A stretch of 64,000 bases of DNA, from positions 11,308,560 to 11,372,559 of the forward strand of contig CM046293.1 in NCBI GenBank assembly GCA_025267735.1. The letters run 5' to 3'. Of the stretch, positions 23,386 to 33,440 are shown piece by piece. Every line of letters starts with the position of its first letter. Position 1 is the stretch's first letter. The translations under genes were made by a program, and so were the position numbers. Below the pieces are notes generated by a model, which was not told the origin of the DNA, made no database searches, and saw only the letters and a list, made by a program, of their open reading frames with translations. This stretch comes from Mactra quadrangularis (lineage: Eukaryota; Mollusca; Bivalvia; Venerida; Mactridae).

Positions 23386-24364
23386 GTACAATGGACAGTA
23401 GTCGGGTATAGTATGGGAATCTAGCTAAGGTGCTTCTACATATATACAGTACTTGTATTGAAGTACACAAAGATCTACCAGAAAAATGATCATTGTTTTT
23501 TTACCAGTAATGATGTATTGTAGCTTTATTTGTTCTTTGATACAGGAAGGAGAGGGTATAGAGTGTTATTCTTTAATTTTAGGTACAGCAATATTTGTTT
23601 ATGTGAATATGATATTTACATGTGCTCATGACTTAGTGTACTCTAGATAAAGGTTGATATCTGGTATAAAGTATTAAGACTGCTGATTTGTATGAATATG
23701 ACTTCAAGGGCTGAACAAAATACTAGTGTTACTCAATTTAAAAATAATTGAGTTATAAAAGGTTTGATTCAGCCCAAGATTTTAAAATGTGATGTAATAA
23801 CATGTTACATGTGTATTCTAAAATAACTGTAGAAAAAATAAGATCTGAATGCAATGATATTTTAATTTTCTATGCAGTTCACTAATGAAATATTATACTG
23901 ACATTTGGAAGTGATTGCCAACCTATTACTTATATTTGTGACAAAGATATTTTACATAATCATGGCTTTATCATGTTACAATGGTTTTAAAATGATAATT
24001 TAAAAATTTCAAAATATTATGTATAAAAAAATGTACACCATTTATTGATAAATTTTATTCTATTGTCACTGGTACATACAGTAACACCGCAGATTTGAAT
24101 TATCGATTATGATTTAGTCTTAACGCAGAGAATTATAAATTTCCATATATATTAAAGTGACCAGTAATTAGTGATTTAAATTACAAAGATTATTAAGACA
24201 TCAATTGTTTGTCAAGTCTAGGATAAAATATTTTGTAGTCAGTAACACCCATTTTAATAAATTGTGTAAACAGTTTCATATGGTTAAATGAAAAATGTCT
24301 GATTATATCTAAGTCTGTACATGTGTATCATATTGGGGAAAATATCTTGAATAAAACATATCTT
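23386..24364. other. AT-rich non-coding stretch
   Basis: Nothing beyond AT-rich sequence can be supported. Confidence 0.5.
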
Positions 24365-24485
24365 ACGGCATAAGCAGCTTTACTTGATCATAATACACGC
24401 TTTCCATGTATGTATTACGACAAAAATTTTAAATAACGCATTCACCGTGAAATTATTCATGATTTGACAGTTGAGAAAAAACGAA
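24365..24485. mobile_element. Partial copy of the 15415 MITE family
   Basis: The right end GTGAAATTATTCATGATTTG ACAGTTGAGAAAA matches the arm of 15415-15652. The inner ATAAGCAGCTTTACTTGATC ATAATACAC matches that element in inverse orientation. The left arm is absent. Confidence 0.6.
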
Positions 24486-25281
24486 GAAAATGAGGTTATG
24501 TTAATTAGAATTTATTAGACGGTTGAATTAATTACTTTGTGATTGGATTATTAGACTTCAAAGCACAAAAATCAGTTTACATTTAACTGAGTTAAATTTG
24601 ATTTTAAATTGGTTTGAATTTATGTACACATTGTATTGTATTTCTGTCTTGTAAAATGCTGGAAAAATTTATTACCTTTCTTGCCCAATGCTTCTTGTTT
24701 GATTGTTTGAGTTTAGGGCTCATTAGTGTAAATATTTTGTATGAGAAATAATGATATAGGCTCAATAAACCTAATGCTCCTCTGAAAGAATTTACTGTAC
24801 CAACTATCCACCTGTCATGATCGTCATGCCCATTGTCAGCTTTATATTTGTGATTACTTTTTGTAAGTATGTCTGTTTGTCCCTCAGTCTGATAGTCCCC
24901 TACTTCTTTGCATCTCAAACATTACAAACTGCACCCCCCAAACTAATTGAATTCGAAAAATGCTGACGCAGTTGGAAGGAGGGATTGAGTTATAGCGATA
25001 CCTCCGGCATACAACTCAAAGGAAACTTAAATATAACTGGCCTGGATATTTCCGGTCATACTGCATTGATACTCGAGACCACTGAAGATTTATGTAGGGT
25101 TATTGGTCATATTGCGTGGCTGGGGGGGAGGGTTTTTGGCATTTTTTTGAAATAATCTATTCTAACTGACTTTTTGTTTGTTTTTTGCTTTTTTATTATA
25201 ATTTCTTCTCTAAGGTTACAAGATACTGTGATATAAGATACTTTGGTAGGAATTATTTGTATTGTTTTGTATTGTATTGTA
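24486..25281. other. Non-coding stretch
   Basis: A 104-codon minus-strand frame (24604-24918) has no recognisable domain or splice context. A G run lies near 25122. I call no gene. Confidence 0.4.
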
Positions 25282-25462
25282 CAAGGGTGTGAAATTTCAA
25301 ATTTATTCGACTTATATCTGTTTATCTCCTGTCCACTGCAAAATTTTGCTTGTCTAAAAATTTAAATAATATTTTCCTACTGACAATTAGGATAGTTTGT
25401 GTTTCTTGTCAACTATCCAAATATGACTTAGACAAGTCAGGCATTGAAATTTCACACCCTTG
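25282..25462. mobile_element. hAT-like MITE, 181 bp
   Basis: CAAGGGTGTGAAATTTCAA at the left mirrors TTGAAATTTCACACCCTTG at the right, 19 bp of perfect inverted ends. Flanking TATTGTA and TATTTAT are only roughly alike. It sits 17 bp before H4. Confidence 0.75.
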
Positions 25463-25479
25463 TATTTATTATGATTTAA

Positions 25480-26548
25480 AGCTCTCTTGGGCTATAAGCT
25501 CAAGGTGAGCTATTATGATCACTCAATGTCTGTTGTCAGTTCACACATAGTTTCCTTAATGCTCTTGCAACCACACTTTTGCCTCAATTGTCTTGAAACT
25601 TGGTATGGATGTTGGCCCCAATCATATCTCGGATAGGTCACAATGCTCAAATATGTTTAAACATTGTTAACACTCTAGAGGCTACATTTACAATCAAATA
25701 ATCCTAGAAATTTGTCAAAAAGTGATATGATGATTTCTAGGTCAAGTTGAAATATAGGTCATATGGGGGTTAAAAACTAGGTCACAATTCCTTACTCGGA
25801 AAAACCTTTTGATTTCATAAAATCCCAGTCTGATTTATATACGTGTATTCTAGGGTACAAATCTAGGTCACTATGCCCTAAAATGGAGATACCTTATTGA
25901 CACTCTAGAGTCTTCATTTACATCTTGAATATCCCTGAAAGTTACCTTTATGGTTGAACTGCGGCCAATGCGTAGTGGTTAGCATGTCTGACTTCGAATC
26001 TGGAGATCTTGGGTTCGAGCCCGATCGCAGTAGGTCATACCCTATGCACGAATTGTCGGCCTCAAGGTAGGGCAAGTAAGCCCCAAGTTAGTACTGGTGT
26101 CCAGGAAACCTATAGTAGGAAGACCTGGTCGTCATATATATAACCTAAATATGTGTTAAATGCTAGGTTAAAATCAGTTAAAAAAGTCTGTATGGTTGAT
26201 TTGATTATTGCTAGGTCTAGTTCAAATATGGGTCACTCAAGGTCAAAAACTAGGTCACAATGCCCAAATATGGAAAAATCTTATCACAAAAGGCCATATT
26301 TCCTATTGGAATACCCTGAAATTTTGTGAAAAAGTTTTTAAGCTTAACTGGGGTCTAACATTAGGTCACATTGCCCAGATATAGTAAAACTTAGTTTACA
26401 CTTTTGAGGGGTCATTTTACTATCATACCATGAGGCTTTTACTTTGTTGCAAAAAAGATTTCATTCCTTGTTTCTTATATTTTTCTGATTTATGTATATA
26501 TCAATGGTATTTGGGTGAGCGAGAAAGGGCTATCATGGCCCTCTCATT
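25480..26548 (+). mobile_element. H4 element (Helentron-like), interrupted by a SINE
   Basis: It starts AGCTCTCTTGGGCTATAAGC, continues with AAGGTGAGCTATTATGATCA, and carries repeated AGGTCACAATGCCCAAATAT blocks. It ends GGGTGAGCGAGAAAGGGCTA with an imperfect 3' hairpin (AGGGC-TATCATG-GCCCT) then CTCATTT. The architecture is that of H1-H3: 5' stem, internal repeated units, 3' hairpin, CTC before a T run. A SINE is inserted at 25958-26190. No transposase frame is present. Confidence 0.7.
25958..26190 (+). mobile_element. SINE-D, tRNA-Arg-like head, with target duplication
   Basis: The head has box A (TAGTGGTTAGCATG), a loop CTTCGAA (anticodon position TCG, arginine) and box B (GGGTTCGAGCCC), and the acceptor ends ACTGCGG/CGCAGT pair. 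A body (GTCATACCCTATGCACGAAT, TGTCCAGGAAACC) follows. The exact 9-mer TATGGTTGA flanks it (25949-25957 and 26191-26199), so it inserted by target-primed reverse transcription into H4. Confidence 0.85.
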
Positions 26549-26615
26549 TATGTGTTGAATTGTTGTAAGATGGTAAATTTCTAAATTTATGTCATTTTAT
26601 TTGTCAAATTTTCAG

Positions 26616-26671
26616 TTTATTTAGAGTGTAACTATGGTTTTGCTAGAGCATTATTAACATCAACATTTCAT
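26616..26671 (+). CDS. Candidate internal exon, unrecognised gene
   Basis: A good acceptor (CAAATTTTCAG) and a perfect donor (CAT|GTAAGT) bracket 56 bases. Only one frame is open, entering with two bases and reading YLECNYGFARALLTSTFH, ending in phase 0. The next supported exon (27727) needs one carried-over base, so the two cannot be joined directly. Either an exon between them is missed or this one is not real. It lies just after the H4 element. Confidence 0.45.
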
Positions 26672-26844
26672 GTAAGTATAATGTTATTCTTGTCATTACT
26701 TAATACTTTGTTCTTTGTCTTTTTTGTCCTTACTTGTTTTCTTGCATATGTACCTGTTTGAATATGTTATATAATACTTGCTCATTCATTCAATTTCATT
26801 ACAAAATATTATATCATACTGTCATCATCATTGTAAATATTGTG

Positions 26845-26931
26845 GAGGCTCTCAGGGAAGAAGGACCACCTCGCTAAAAAGACTGGTTTTGAAAAGAACG
26901 GTCGGTGGTCTTAAAAGAGGGGTTCCAGTGT
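26845..26931. mobile_element. Tigger-like terminal fragment
   Basis: GACCACC...GGTGGTC subterminal repeats and the end GGGGTTCCAGTG followed by TA look like one end of a Tigger-type element. I could not find the other end. Confidence 0.4.
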
Positions 26932-27167
26932 ACCTAACTACTTAATAGATCATTTCCATAATAAACATTTATATATGGTATCTATGAACAATTATCTATT
27001 ACTATCTACAACTATTTCTATTTTTTGCACCAAACAATTCTAACAACCCAAATTTTCTAATGATTCAATGACTAACATAAATTTTAATGCTGCCACACTT
27101 CATATACAGTCATTTTAGACTTTTAGAGTGGTGATTTCGCCAAAAGGCTTAAGTTATACCACAAGTT

Positions 27168-27475
27168 GTTTGTTTGTTTGGTTTTACACCGTAGCAACAC
27201 ATGGTATAGGTCATATAATGGCGGTCAGTCAACCTACTCATTCCTCCTGGAAAGGATAAATCTCTGGATTTAGCTGTTAACCAACTACTAAGCGCATACT
27301 TTCCTCAGTGACTGACAACTGCCCTACATAATTAAAAATCATTGGTAGAAGGGAGAATGGCTGTAGAAATAATTTCATGACCAAGCTCAACGAAAGTATG
27401 CCCTCCCGGGGAATCGAACCCACGACCCCTCGATCAGTAGACTTGCGTGCTACCAACTGAGCTAGTCAGGTGGCT
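27168..27475 (-). mobile_element. SINE-A, full-length reverse copy
   Basis: On the minus strand it starts with a tRNA-like head (GACTAGCTCAGTTGGTAGCA, then box B GGGTTCGATTCCC), followed by the SINE-A body, and ends GTTGCTACGGTGTAAAACCA AACAAACAAAC. Good boxes and tail make this one of the younger copies. Confidence 0.85.
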
Positions 27476-27499
27476 TATGAATCTGAAACTAGTGATCTT

Positions 27500-27672
27500 A
27501 ATAATTTTCTATGGCCATCTCCCTCCTACCACTGATTCTAAATCATGTAGGGCAGTAGTCGGTCACTGACGGAGGTATGCGCCAGTGATTTAGCCTTTCC
27601 AGGAACAGTGAGTGGGTGGACTGATCGCTGTGATATACCAACTGCTACCTACTGAGCTAGCCGGGTGGCTAT
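27500..27672. mobile_element. SINE-A chimera: forward body joined to reverse head
   Basis: The body (CCTCCTACCACTGATTCTAA, GATTTAGCCTTTCCAGGAAC) runs forward. The last ~35 bases (CTACTGAGCTAGCCGGGTGG) are the complement of the SINE-A head. The pieces are in opposite orientation, 25 bp after another SINE-A. Confidence 0.65.
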
Positions 27673-27726
27673 TTTCATCCTTTGAATGGACAGAATTCTA
27701 AGTTGTTAACCTGTAAACTGTTTCAG

Positions 27727-27857
27727 GGTCATATTGTAAGAACAGGTTAGATGATGCTGCTAGTAGAAGACATCAACTATTCAGTAATAATGATGAAGGA
27801 TTTGGAAATGTTTGTGGTTGTGATAATCCTCAGTTGTTACAATATCCTAAATCACCA
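27727..27857 (+). CDS. Internal exon of an unrecognised cysteine-containing protein
   Basis: The acceptor CTGTTTCAG and donor CCA|GTAAGT bracket 131 bases (2 + 43 codons). The open frame starts SYCKNRLDDAASRRHQLF and ends CGCDNPQLLQYPKSP. It leaves in phase 0, which matches the phase-0 start of the exon at 30594. Codon use is unlike the AT-rich background and three cysteines are present, which suggests a secreted or luminal domain. I do not recognise the family. Intervening sequence up to 30593 holds a MULE MITE and a SINE-B. Confidence 0.7.
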
Positions 27858-28729
27858 GTAAGTATAGTCTACTTGTTCCTTTGTTGATTTGGTTTTTTAC
27901 ATGGATTGCGTTAGCAATTCAGGTCTTGGTAAAGCTACATATTTTGAAATGCATCATAAAATGTCATGGAAGTAGCCATTTGATGGACATGCGCAGTCAG
28001 ATTCAGTATAATTGTTTGTAGTTAGGTTAACCTAACATGTGAATAAAAAGCTCCCTTGATAACAATATCTGACAGTATCAAGCAGTCTTGTTGTCAACAC
28101 ACAATACATGAAAATATCATTGTTAATTAAATTAATTTCATTTTAACATTTTCCCTTAAGAACTGTCATGCATCTGCTAAGATATTGACAACATTTTTGT
28201 ATGTTTGTGTATGTTCAACTGTAATACCAATGTGCTAAAATAGATATGCCTACAAATTTCCAGTGTCTAAAAATAGATCATATACATGTGTCGGGATCAT
28301 GTACTGACATGTAAGGAATCATGATGGGTTTATTCCCATTTTATCTGAGAACATTATCAATGTAGCTTCGCTGATCCTTTGTAATGCAGTTTGTTTGTAA
28401 ATTTTAGAATGCTAAAACATGTATATCCGTTAATTTTCCGGTATTTTCACTAATGAAACCACTAATGAAGGATTTTTCAAACTTAATTATTTCAACGTTA
28501 TACATTAAAAACGAAATTATCTTAAGTATTGAAATTTATTGCAATTACTTGATGCCTTTTCAGTTTGTTAGGCATTCAGCTAACCTTATTAGCATTACTG
28601 GACTTTTTTCTGCACTAGTCATTTTTAAAAAAAGTTGAAGTGCTGTAAAAATATACAGGCAAATAACTGGGCCAAAGTATAGAACTAAGATTTTGTTGCT
28701 GAAGTATTGTTGAGTACATAAGAAATAAC

Positions 28730-29079
28730 CATTCCGAACTCCTCGGCCATTGGCTACGAATAACCTCGGACATATTTAGGCGCCATTTTGAAACTATGTA
28801 AACAAATACACAATTGTTTAGGCAATGACTGAAGATTGGTTTTTAGTCCTAAATTTGAAATTTACATATTTCAATGATACCGATGAACAATATTTGGTTC
28901 AATTTAAAACAAATAAATATGTTTAAAAAAAGATCTGTGTGTATACTACAAGAACTATTTAGTGTAACTGTTACGTGCTTCACCTCGCATAGGTAGTAAA
29001 ATCACAAAAATCCAGTGAAGACCCCCCACGAATCCTTCCGAGATTATTAATTCATGAAAGGTCGAGGTGTTCGGAAGGA
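28730..29079. mobile_element. MULE-like MITE, 350 bp
   Basis: The ends CATTCCGAACTCCTCGG and the complement TCCTTCCGAACACCTCG resemble those of 13028-13398. Flanking AGAAATAAC (28721-28729) and AGAAATTAC (29080-29088) are a 9-bp duplication with one mismatch. It sits in the intron between the exons at 27727 and 30594. Confidence 0.75.
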
Positions 29080-29511
29080 AGAAATTACTTGCCAATAACA
29101 TTTATTTCTAAATACATGTACTCATTACTGAACAAATTAAATCATGTGACATTGGCAGTTTTGAGAAAAGTTGGATAGCTGGAGAATCACCAAGCTATTT
29201 ATGACTCATGTATTTGATATATTTCAGACTTAAGCGAATAGTAAAAGCTTAAACATACCAGTAGCTATTGTAACCATTAATAGAGCTGAATATTTATTCA
29301 AGTAAGTTGTCGTCTATTGTAGCAGTTTTATTATTATTTGACTTGTACTCCCTTGCCTTCAAAGGAGCTTGCTTCGGGACACTGGAAAGTGTCTGCAAAT
29401 TACTTGGGAGGTTGTTATTTTAATCTCGGTTTGGAATATGCTTTTTTTATCAGGTTACTTAATCATTTTCTTCTCTAAACTTTTGTCAAATCCATAGATA
29501 TTGCTAACAAT

Positions 29512-29797
29512 TACCAGGATCAAAACCTAGGTCGTTGGTAGTGCTCCAGAATTTCGAATCTAGTGTCTGGAGGGGGGTACAGGTTTGAATCCCACCCGGG
29601 GAGGTTATACCCTTTCATGAAAATTTGACAATAATGTCAATTTTCCTCCAATCATAGGTTGATGGAAAAGTTTCCGGCTTTGTGGAAGGGTAGGTGAGAA
29701 CCGGTTTTAGTCAAGGGTCCAGGAAAGCTTGGTTAGGTGAGCTTGACGTCATGAAATAACCAAATCGTGTTGACATGGCGTTGAAACCAAATAGAAT
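29512..29797 (+). mobile_element. SINE-B copy
   Basis: The head (CCTAGGTCGTTGGTAGTGC, box B GGTTTGAATCCCACCC), the body (GTTATACCCTTTCATGAAAA, GTCAATTTTCCTCCAAT) and the end (GACATGGCGTTGAAACCAAA) are all present. It lies in the same host intron. Confidence 0.85.
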
Positions 29798-30108
29798 TAA
29801 GAATAACCAGGATCAAGATTAGATTGTTACAGTTTCAGTATCCTTTGTTAAAACAAAGTAATTATAAGTAATTTGTCAAGTAATATATCACATGTTTATT
29901 AGGGGAGGGCCTGATGGCCATTAATTATCCACTTGAATGAGCAATACCCCTGGAGCTTAAGCTTTAGTAGAAGTTGCTCTATAAAGTGTAAATCAAGTGT
30001 ACTGACCAGACATACAAGTCACTATTTCCATCCATTCACAAGTCACTGGTCATGGGTGATAACATTACACAACCTGTCATCAACTTGCTTATAATAATGA
30101 CAAGTAAA

Positions 30109-30133
30109 AAATTGCTGCAAAATGCAGCAATTT
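30109..30133. repeat. Perfect 11-bp-arm hairpin
   Basis: AAATTGCTGCA and TGCAGCAATTT flank a 3-base AAA loop. It lies in the host intron. Function is unknown. Confidence 0.75.
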
Positions 30134-30593
30134 GATTGTCACGGCAAACAAACAAAAAACAGTTAAGTATAATCTGAAGGTAACTCAAAGAAGCATCATA
30201 TTGAATTGTCATGTTAACTGTTAAAGTTTTTTTTAGTAATAAAAAGGTAACTTGGTTTTCCTGTTCATATGTAACATTCTCATTCCCAGAGCCTAGTAAG
30301 ATTCTCGATACTAGTTAGATGGAGAATCTTGATAACCTTGGGGTACGAGAATGATCTGGATCTAGACATCATCTTTATGCTGACAGGATGTTTGGTTTCA
30401 GTTGGATTTATTTCGGGTAATTCATATTTACATGACGCTTAAAAAGATCGGCAAAAGAAGCATACTCTTTCAGAACTGAAGCTATATGTCCAGTAATATT
30501 GATCAACATTTTAGACATGTGATAGTTACTTTTTCATACCTTGTAATAGTTACATCACTTCTTATATTTTATTATTATTATGTGATATTTCAG

Positions 30594-30656
30594 GGTTATG
30601 AACATTTCTGTAAAGATCCAACATGGTTGTATAGAATAGAAACAATGCCTGGTTGA
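30594..30656 (+). CDS. Terminal exon of the unrecognised gene
   Basis: After a clean acceptor (GTGATATTTCAG) the frame reads GYEHFCKDPTWLYRIETMPG and a TGA stop. Phase 0 entry fits the exon at 27727-27857, so the protein end would run ...QLLQYPKSP then GYEHFCKDP... The open length is short, but splice site, phase match, composition and a stop right after agree. An AATAAA lies near 31218 as a possible polyadenylation signal. I cannot name the protein. Confidence 0.65.
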   Translation, partial: GYEHFCKDPTWLYRIETMPG

Positions 30657-31024
30657 GGTTGAACGATGCAATCTTCATATTTAGATGATTTATTTCCACA
30701 ATGGTCTGCTCCTACCTTATAAGGTAATTGTATATTTCAAACATTGAGTTTGTCATCCGATTCTGTATGTACGAAAGTATAAGTTTTGTCTCTATTGGAG
30801 CTTTTACTCAGTATACATGAGTTTCCACAATTTCTAATCGGCTAAAACAAGGTATTTGGCACACAAGTGTCTCACCAACATGAAAAAATGAACTTTCATG
30901 CAGCAGTTTGAATCTTAGAGACTTAAAAGTTCAATATTTCTGCTATACAGATCCAAACTTGTTTTAATATAAAAACTTGCCAAAAAATTTTTTTTAGCCA
31001 TTTTGATGGTCATGTCACCAGTTT

Positions 31025-33440
31025 GTTACGGACACTACAACAGACATATAACAACAATTAAAGAACTTAAAATATGATTCTTTTATTAAATCTTAACCAT
31101 AACTTTAAGAATGAACTCATTGCTAAAACTGAGGAAAAGTACTTTTACTGAAATGAGAATCAAAATGAAAAAAAACCACATCATTTAGGAACAGTCATAA
31201 AATGTCAACAACTTGAACAATAAACTTTGGAACCTTTTTCATTAAACTCATGTGTGTAAGTTTTAAACACTCATAATAGCTAGCTCAAAGATTGTTCTAG
31301 TGTGAATTTTACTTTTAAATATTTAGAAATAGCAGAATGTGTTTTTTGAGCTCAAAATAATTGAATAAACTGTATGTTACGGACACTACAGAAATAATCT
31401 GTCAGTTCATAAATGTTCACACTGGCTATTTAAAACGGACATGCTTATGCATCTTAATAAGCCTAGCCTGTAAGTTATCTAGTTCAAGTTTTTTTAACTT
31501 AAGCTGGCCTCTTTCATTGATAAGTTTAGGACTTTCAAGCTTTGACACAATGCTCTCTGTAAGCTCCTATAACATCGTTTGCAACTTGAAGCTTTTTCTT
31601 ACAAGCTTTTGTTATGTAACCATCTGCAGAAAGGACTTTAGATGTTCCTAGAGATTCTATAAGTTTCTTCAAGATGACAGCTTTTTTCTTTGGTGTTCTT
31701 GGAAGAATATCTTTCACTCTCTGCACATGTTGATACACTGATGCACGTGATAACTCTTTTCCTTTCTATTTGCTTTCATCAGGTTTTCTACTATGATCAG
31801 CTGCTTCCTTTAGCTTGATTTTTATTCGCCACTCCTGAATCCTTTTCACAGCTTCTTTCTTTTTCATTATCAATGATGGTACTTTCTTCTTCTCTTTATC
31901 AGGTGCTGCACTTGTACTTTGCTTTGTTCTCAGCTTCTTCCTTTGCCTATATCTTCTCATTTCTTCTGCCTTTTTCCTTCTTACAGAGTCTTTAAAAGCA
32001 GAATCTGAAGCAGACTTTTGTTTAATTTCATCCTTTCCTTCCTTTTCCTTTCCTTCCTTTTCCTTGCTCTGTCTTTCTCTGTCTGCAGAATGTGCTTTTC
32101 AGGTTTTTATTTTTTATTTTTGTTGACTTCTCCATGCCTGCACTCTTAATCTAGTTCTCTCCCTTTTCATCTTAGCAGCATCACTGTCATTTCTTTGGCC
32201 TGTTTCTCAGCAGCTGCTTTTCCTCTCAGTGAACATTTTCTTTTCTTTGCAAAATGAATTTCGGCACTAGTATTGTTTAAAAGCTATTTGATAAACTTTG
32301 TGACTAGCTCAAAACAGACTCCTTTATGGGAAAAAAGTTTATTCCTTGGAAACAAAGATTTAGTATATGTAAGATTATATAAGTTGGTTTACCTGAAAGT
32401 ACCCAAAAATACAGGTGATTTATTCAATGGTTTTGGTCATGCTGGATAGAGGTATACCCACAAATGACACTATATGTCTGTCACAGAAACTTACTTGAGC
32501 TTAAGGGGAGCAAGTGTTATGAATAAATCATGTAGAGTCCGTAACATAATTTTCATATTCAATTATGTTTACTTAAATTTTTTTACAATGAATTGAAACA
32601 GCTGTGTTCAATTGTCAGCACTGTGTATTAATTGACTATGCATTAATTAACAGTATTTTTGTTTGTTTGATGCTAAGTATGAGAGAAATAAAATGCTTGC
32701 ATCATACATGCAACAAATAAATTATGTCCAACACATAAAAAGCTAACTCAAAGAAATCGTTGTTTGGGCCAATTTCACCATATTGTGTATTTCTGAACAT
32801 AACTCTAGCAAAACAGGCATGAAAACTTGGTTAGGGTTACAAGAAAAATTGGTAGAATCAATGCATAACAACAAGCAGGAAATTTGTTACGGACTCTACA
32901 TTTTCGTATAGGCAATGACTTAAAACACTAGAACAAACATCTGTTATCAGTTTGGTCAATTTTCTTGGTTGTGGCCATTTCTGGGGACTTTTCACTTCAA
33001 TTTGGCCACCTATGTCACCATTTCAGACATTTTCATTGATTTCCTGTGGTCTTATGATGAAGTGGTCAGTTCTGAGAAATATGCCCTATTTTTCTTATGT
33101 AATATTTCATCATCATATTGATGCATCATACTAACTTTTCTGTGATTTTCCTACACAAGTAATGTGATGCAATGTTGCTAAAGTGCATGCTTGGTTTTCT
33201 GTAGCAGTCAAATGAAGAATAAAGCTGTAGTAAAATGATGATCTGAATAACATTTTTTCTTCATTCCAAAATGTAGTGTCCGTAACACTTAATTGGTAAA
33301 AAAAATTAGCTTAATGTTTAAATGAAACAATTATATTTTGGATTTTGGAAATGCTGTTATAGAGTAATAAAAAAATGAATATGCTTTTCCTAAAGTATGT
33401 GCATACTGGAGTTTCTCAACTACTGTTACGGACACTACAG
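31025..33440. mobile_element. Probable DNA-element region marked by six TGTAGTGTCCGTAACA motifs
   Basis: TTACGGACACTACA or its complement occurs near 31025 (+), 31378 (+), 33271 (-) and 33425 (+), and the variant with one change (GACTCTACA) near 32531 (-) and 32887 (+). The spacing is irregular (353, 1153, 356, 384 and 154 bases). The outer copies are partly inverted relative to each other, as in terminal or subterminal repeats of a transposon. A minus-strand basic protein fragment lies between them. Boundaries are uncertain. Confidence 0.45.
31535..32100 (-). pseudogene. Basic transposon-associated-type protein fragment, broken
   Basis: On the minus strand a single frame runs from about 32100 to 31535 with one TAG (near 31768) inside. 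It starts with a lysine/glutamate-rich run, then SVRRKKAEEMRRYRQRKK, a second basic stretch (KKKEAVKRIQEWRIKIKLKE), and after the stop VKDILPRTPKKKAVILKKLI and KACKKKLQ. From memory, proteins with an RMRRYR-type basic head followed by a PRTPxK block are multicopy in bivalve genomes and look transposon-borne, but I cannot name the superfamily. Upstream T/C-rich simple sequence encodes the KE run. The in-frame stop and missing remainder make it a remnant. Confidence 0.5.

Noticed and set aside
24604..24918. 104-codon minus-strand gene
   Set aside because: No splice context, no domain and no signal; length is within chance for this composition.
25958..26032. tRNA-Arg gene
   Set aside because: The cloverleaf is fair, but it is followed by a SINE body and flanked by a 9-bp target duplication, so it is a retroposed copy.
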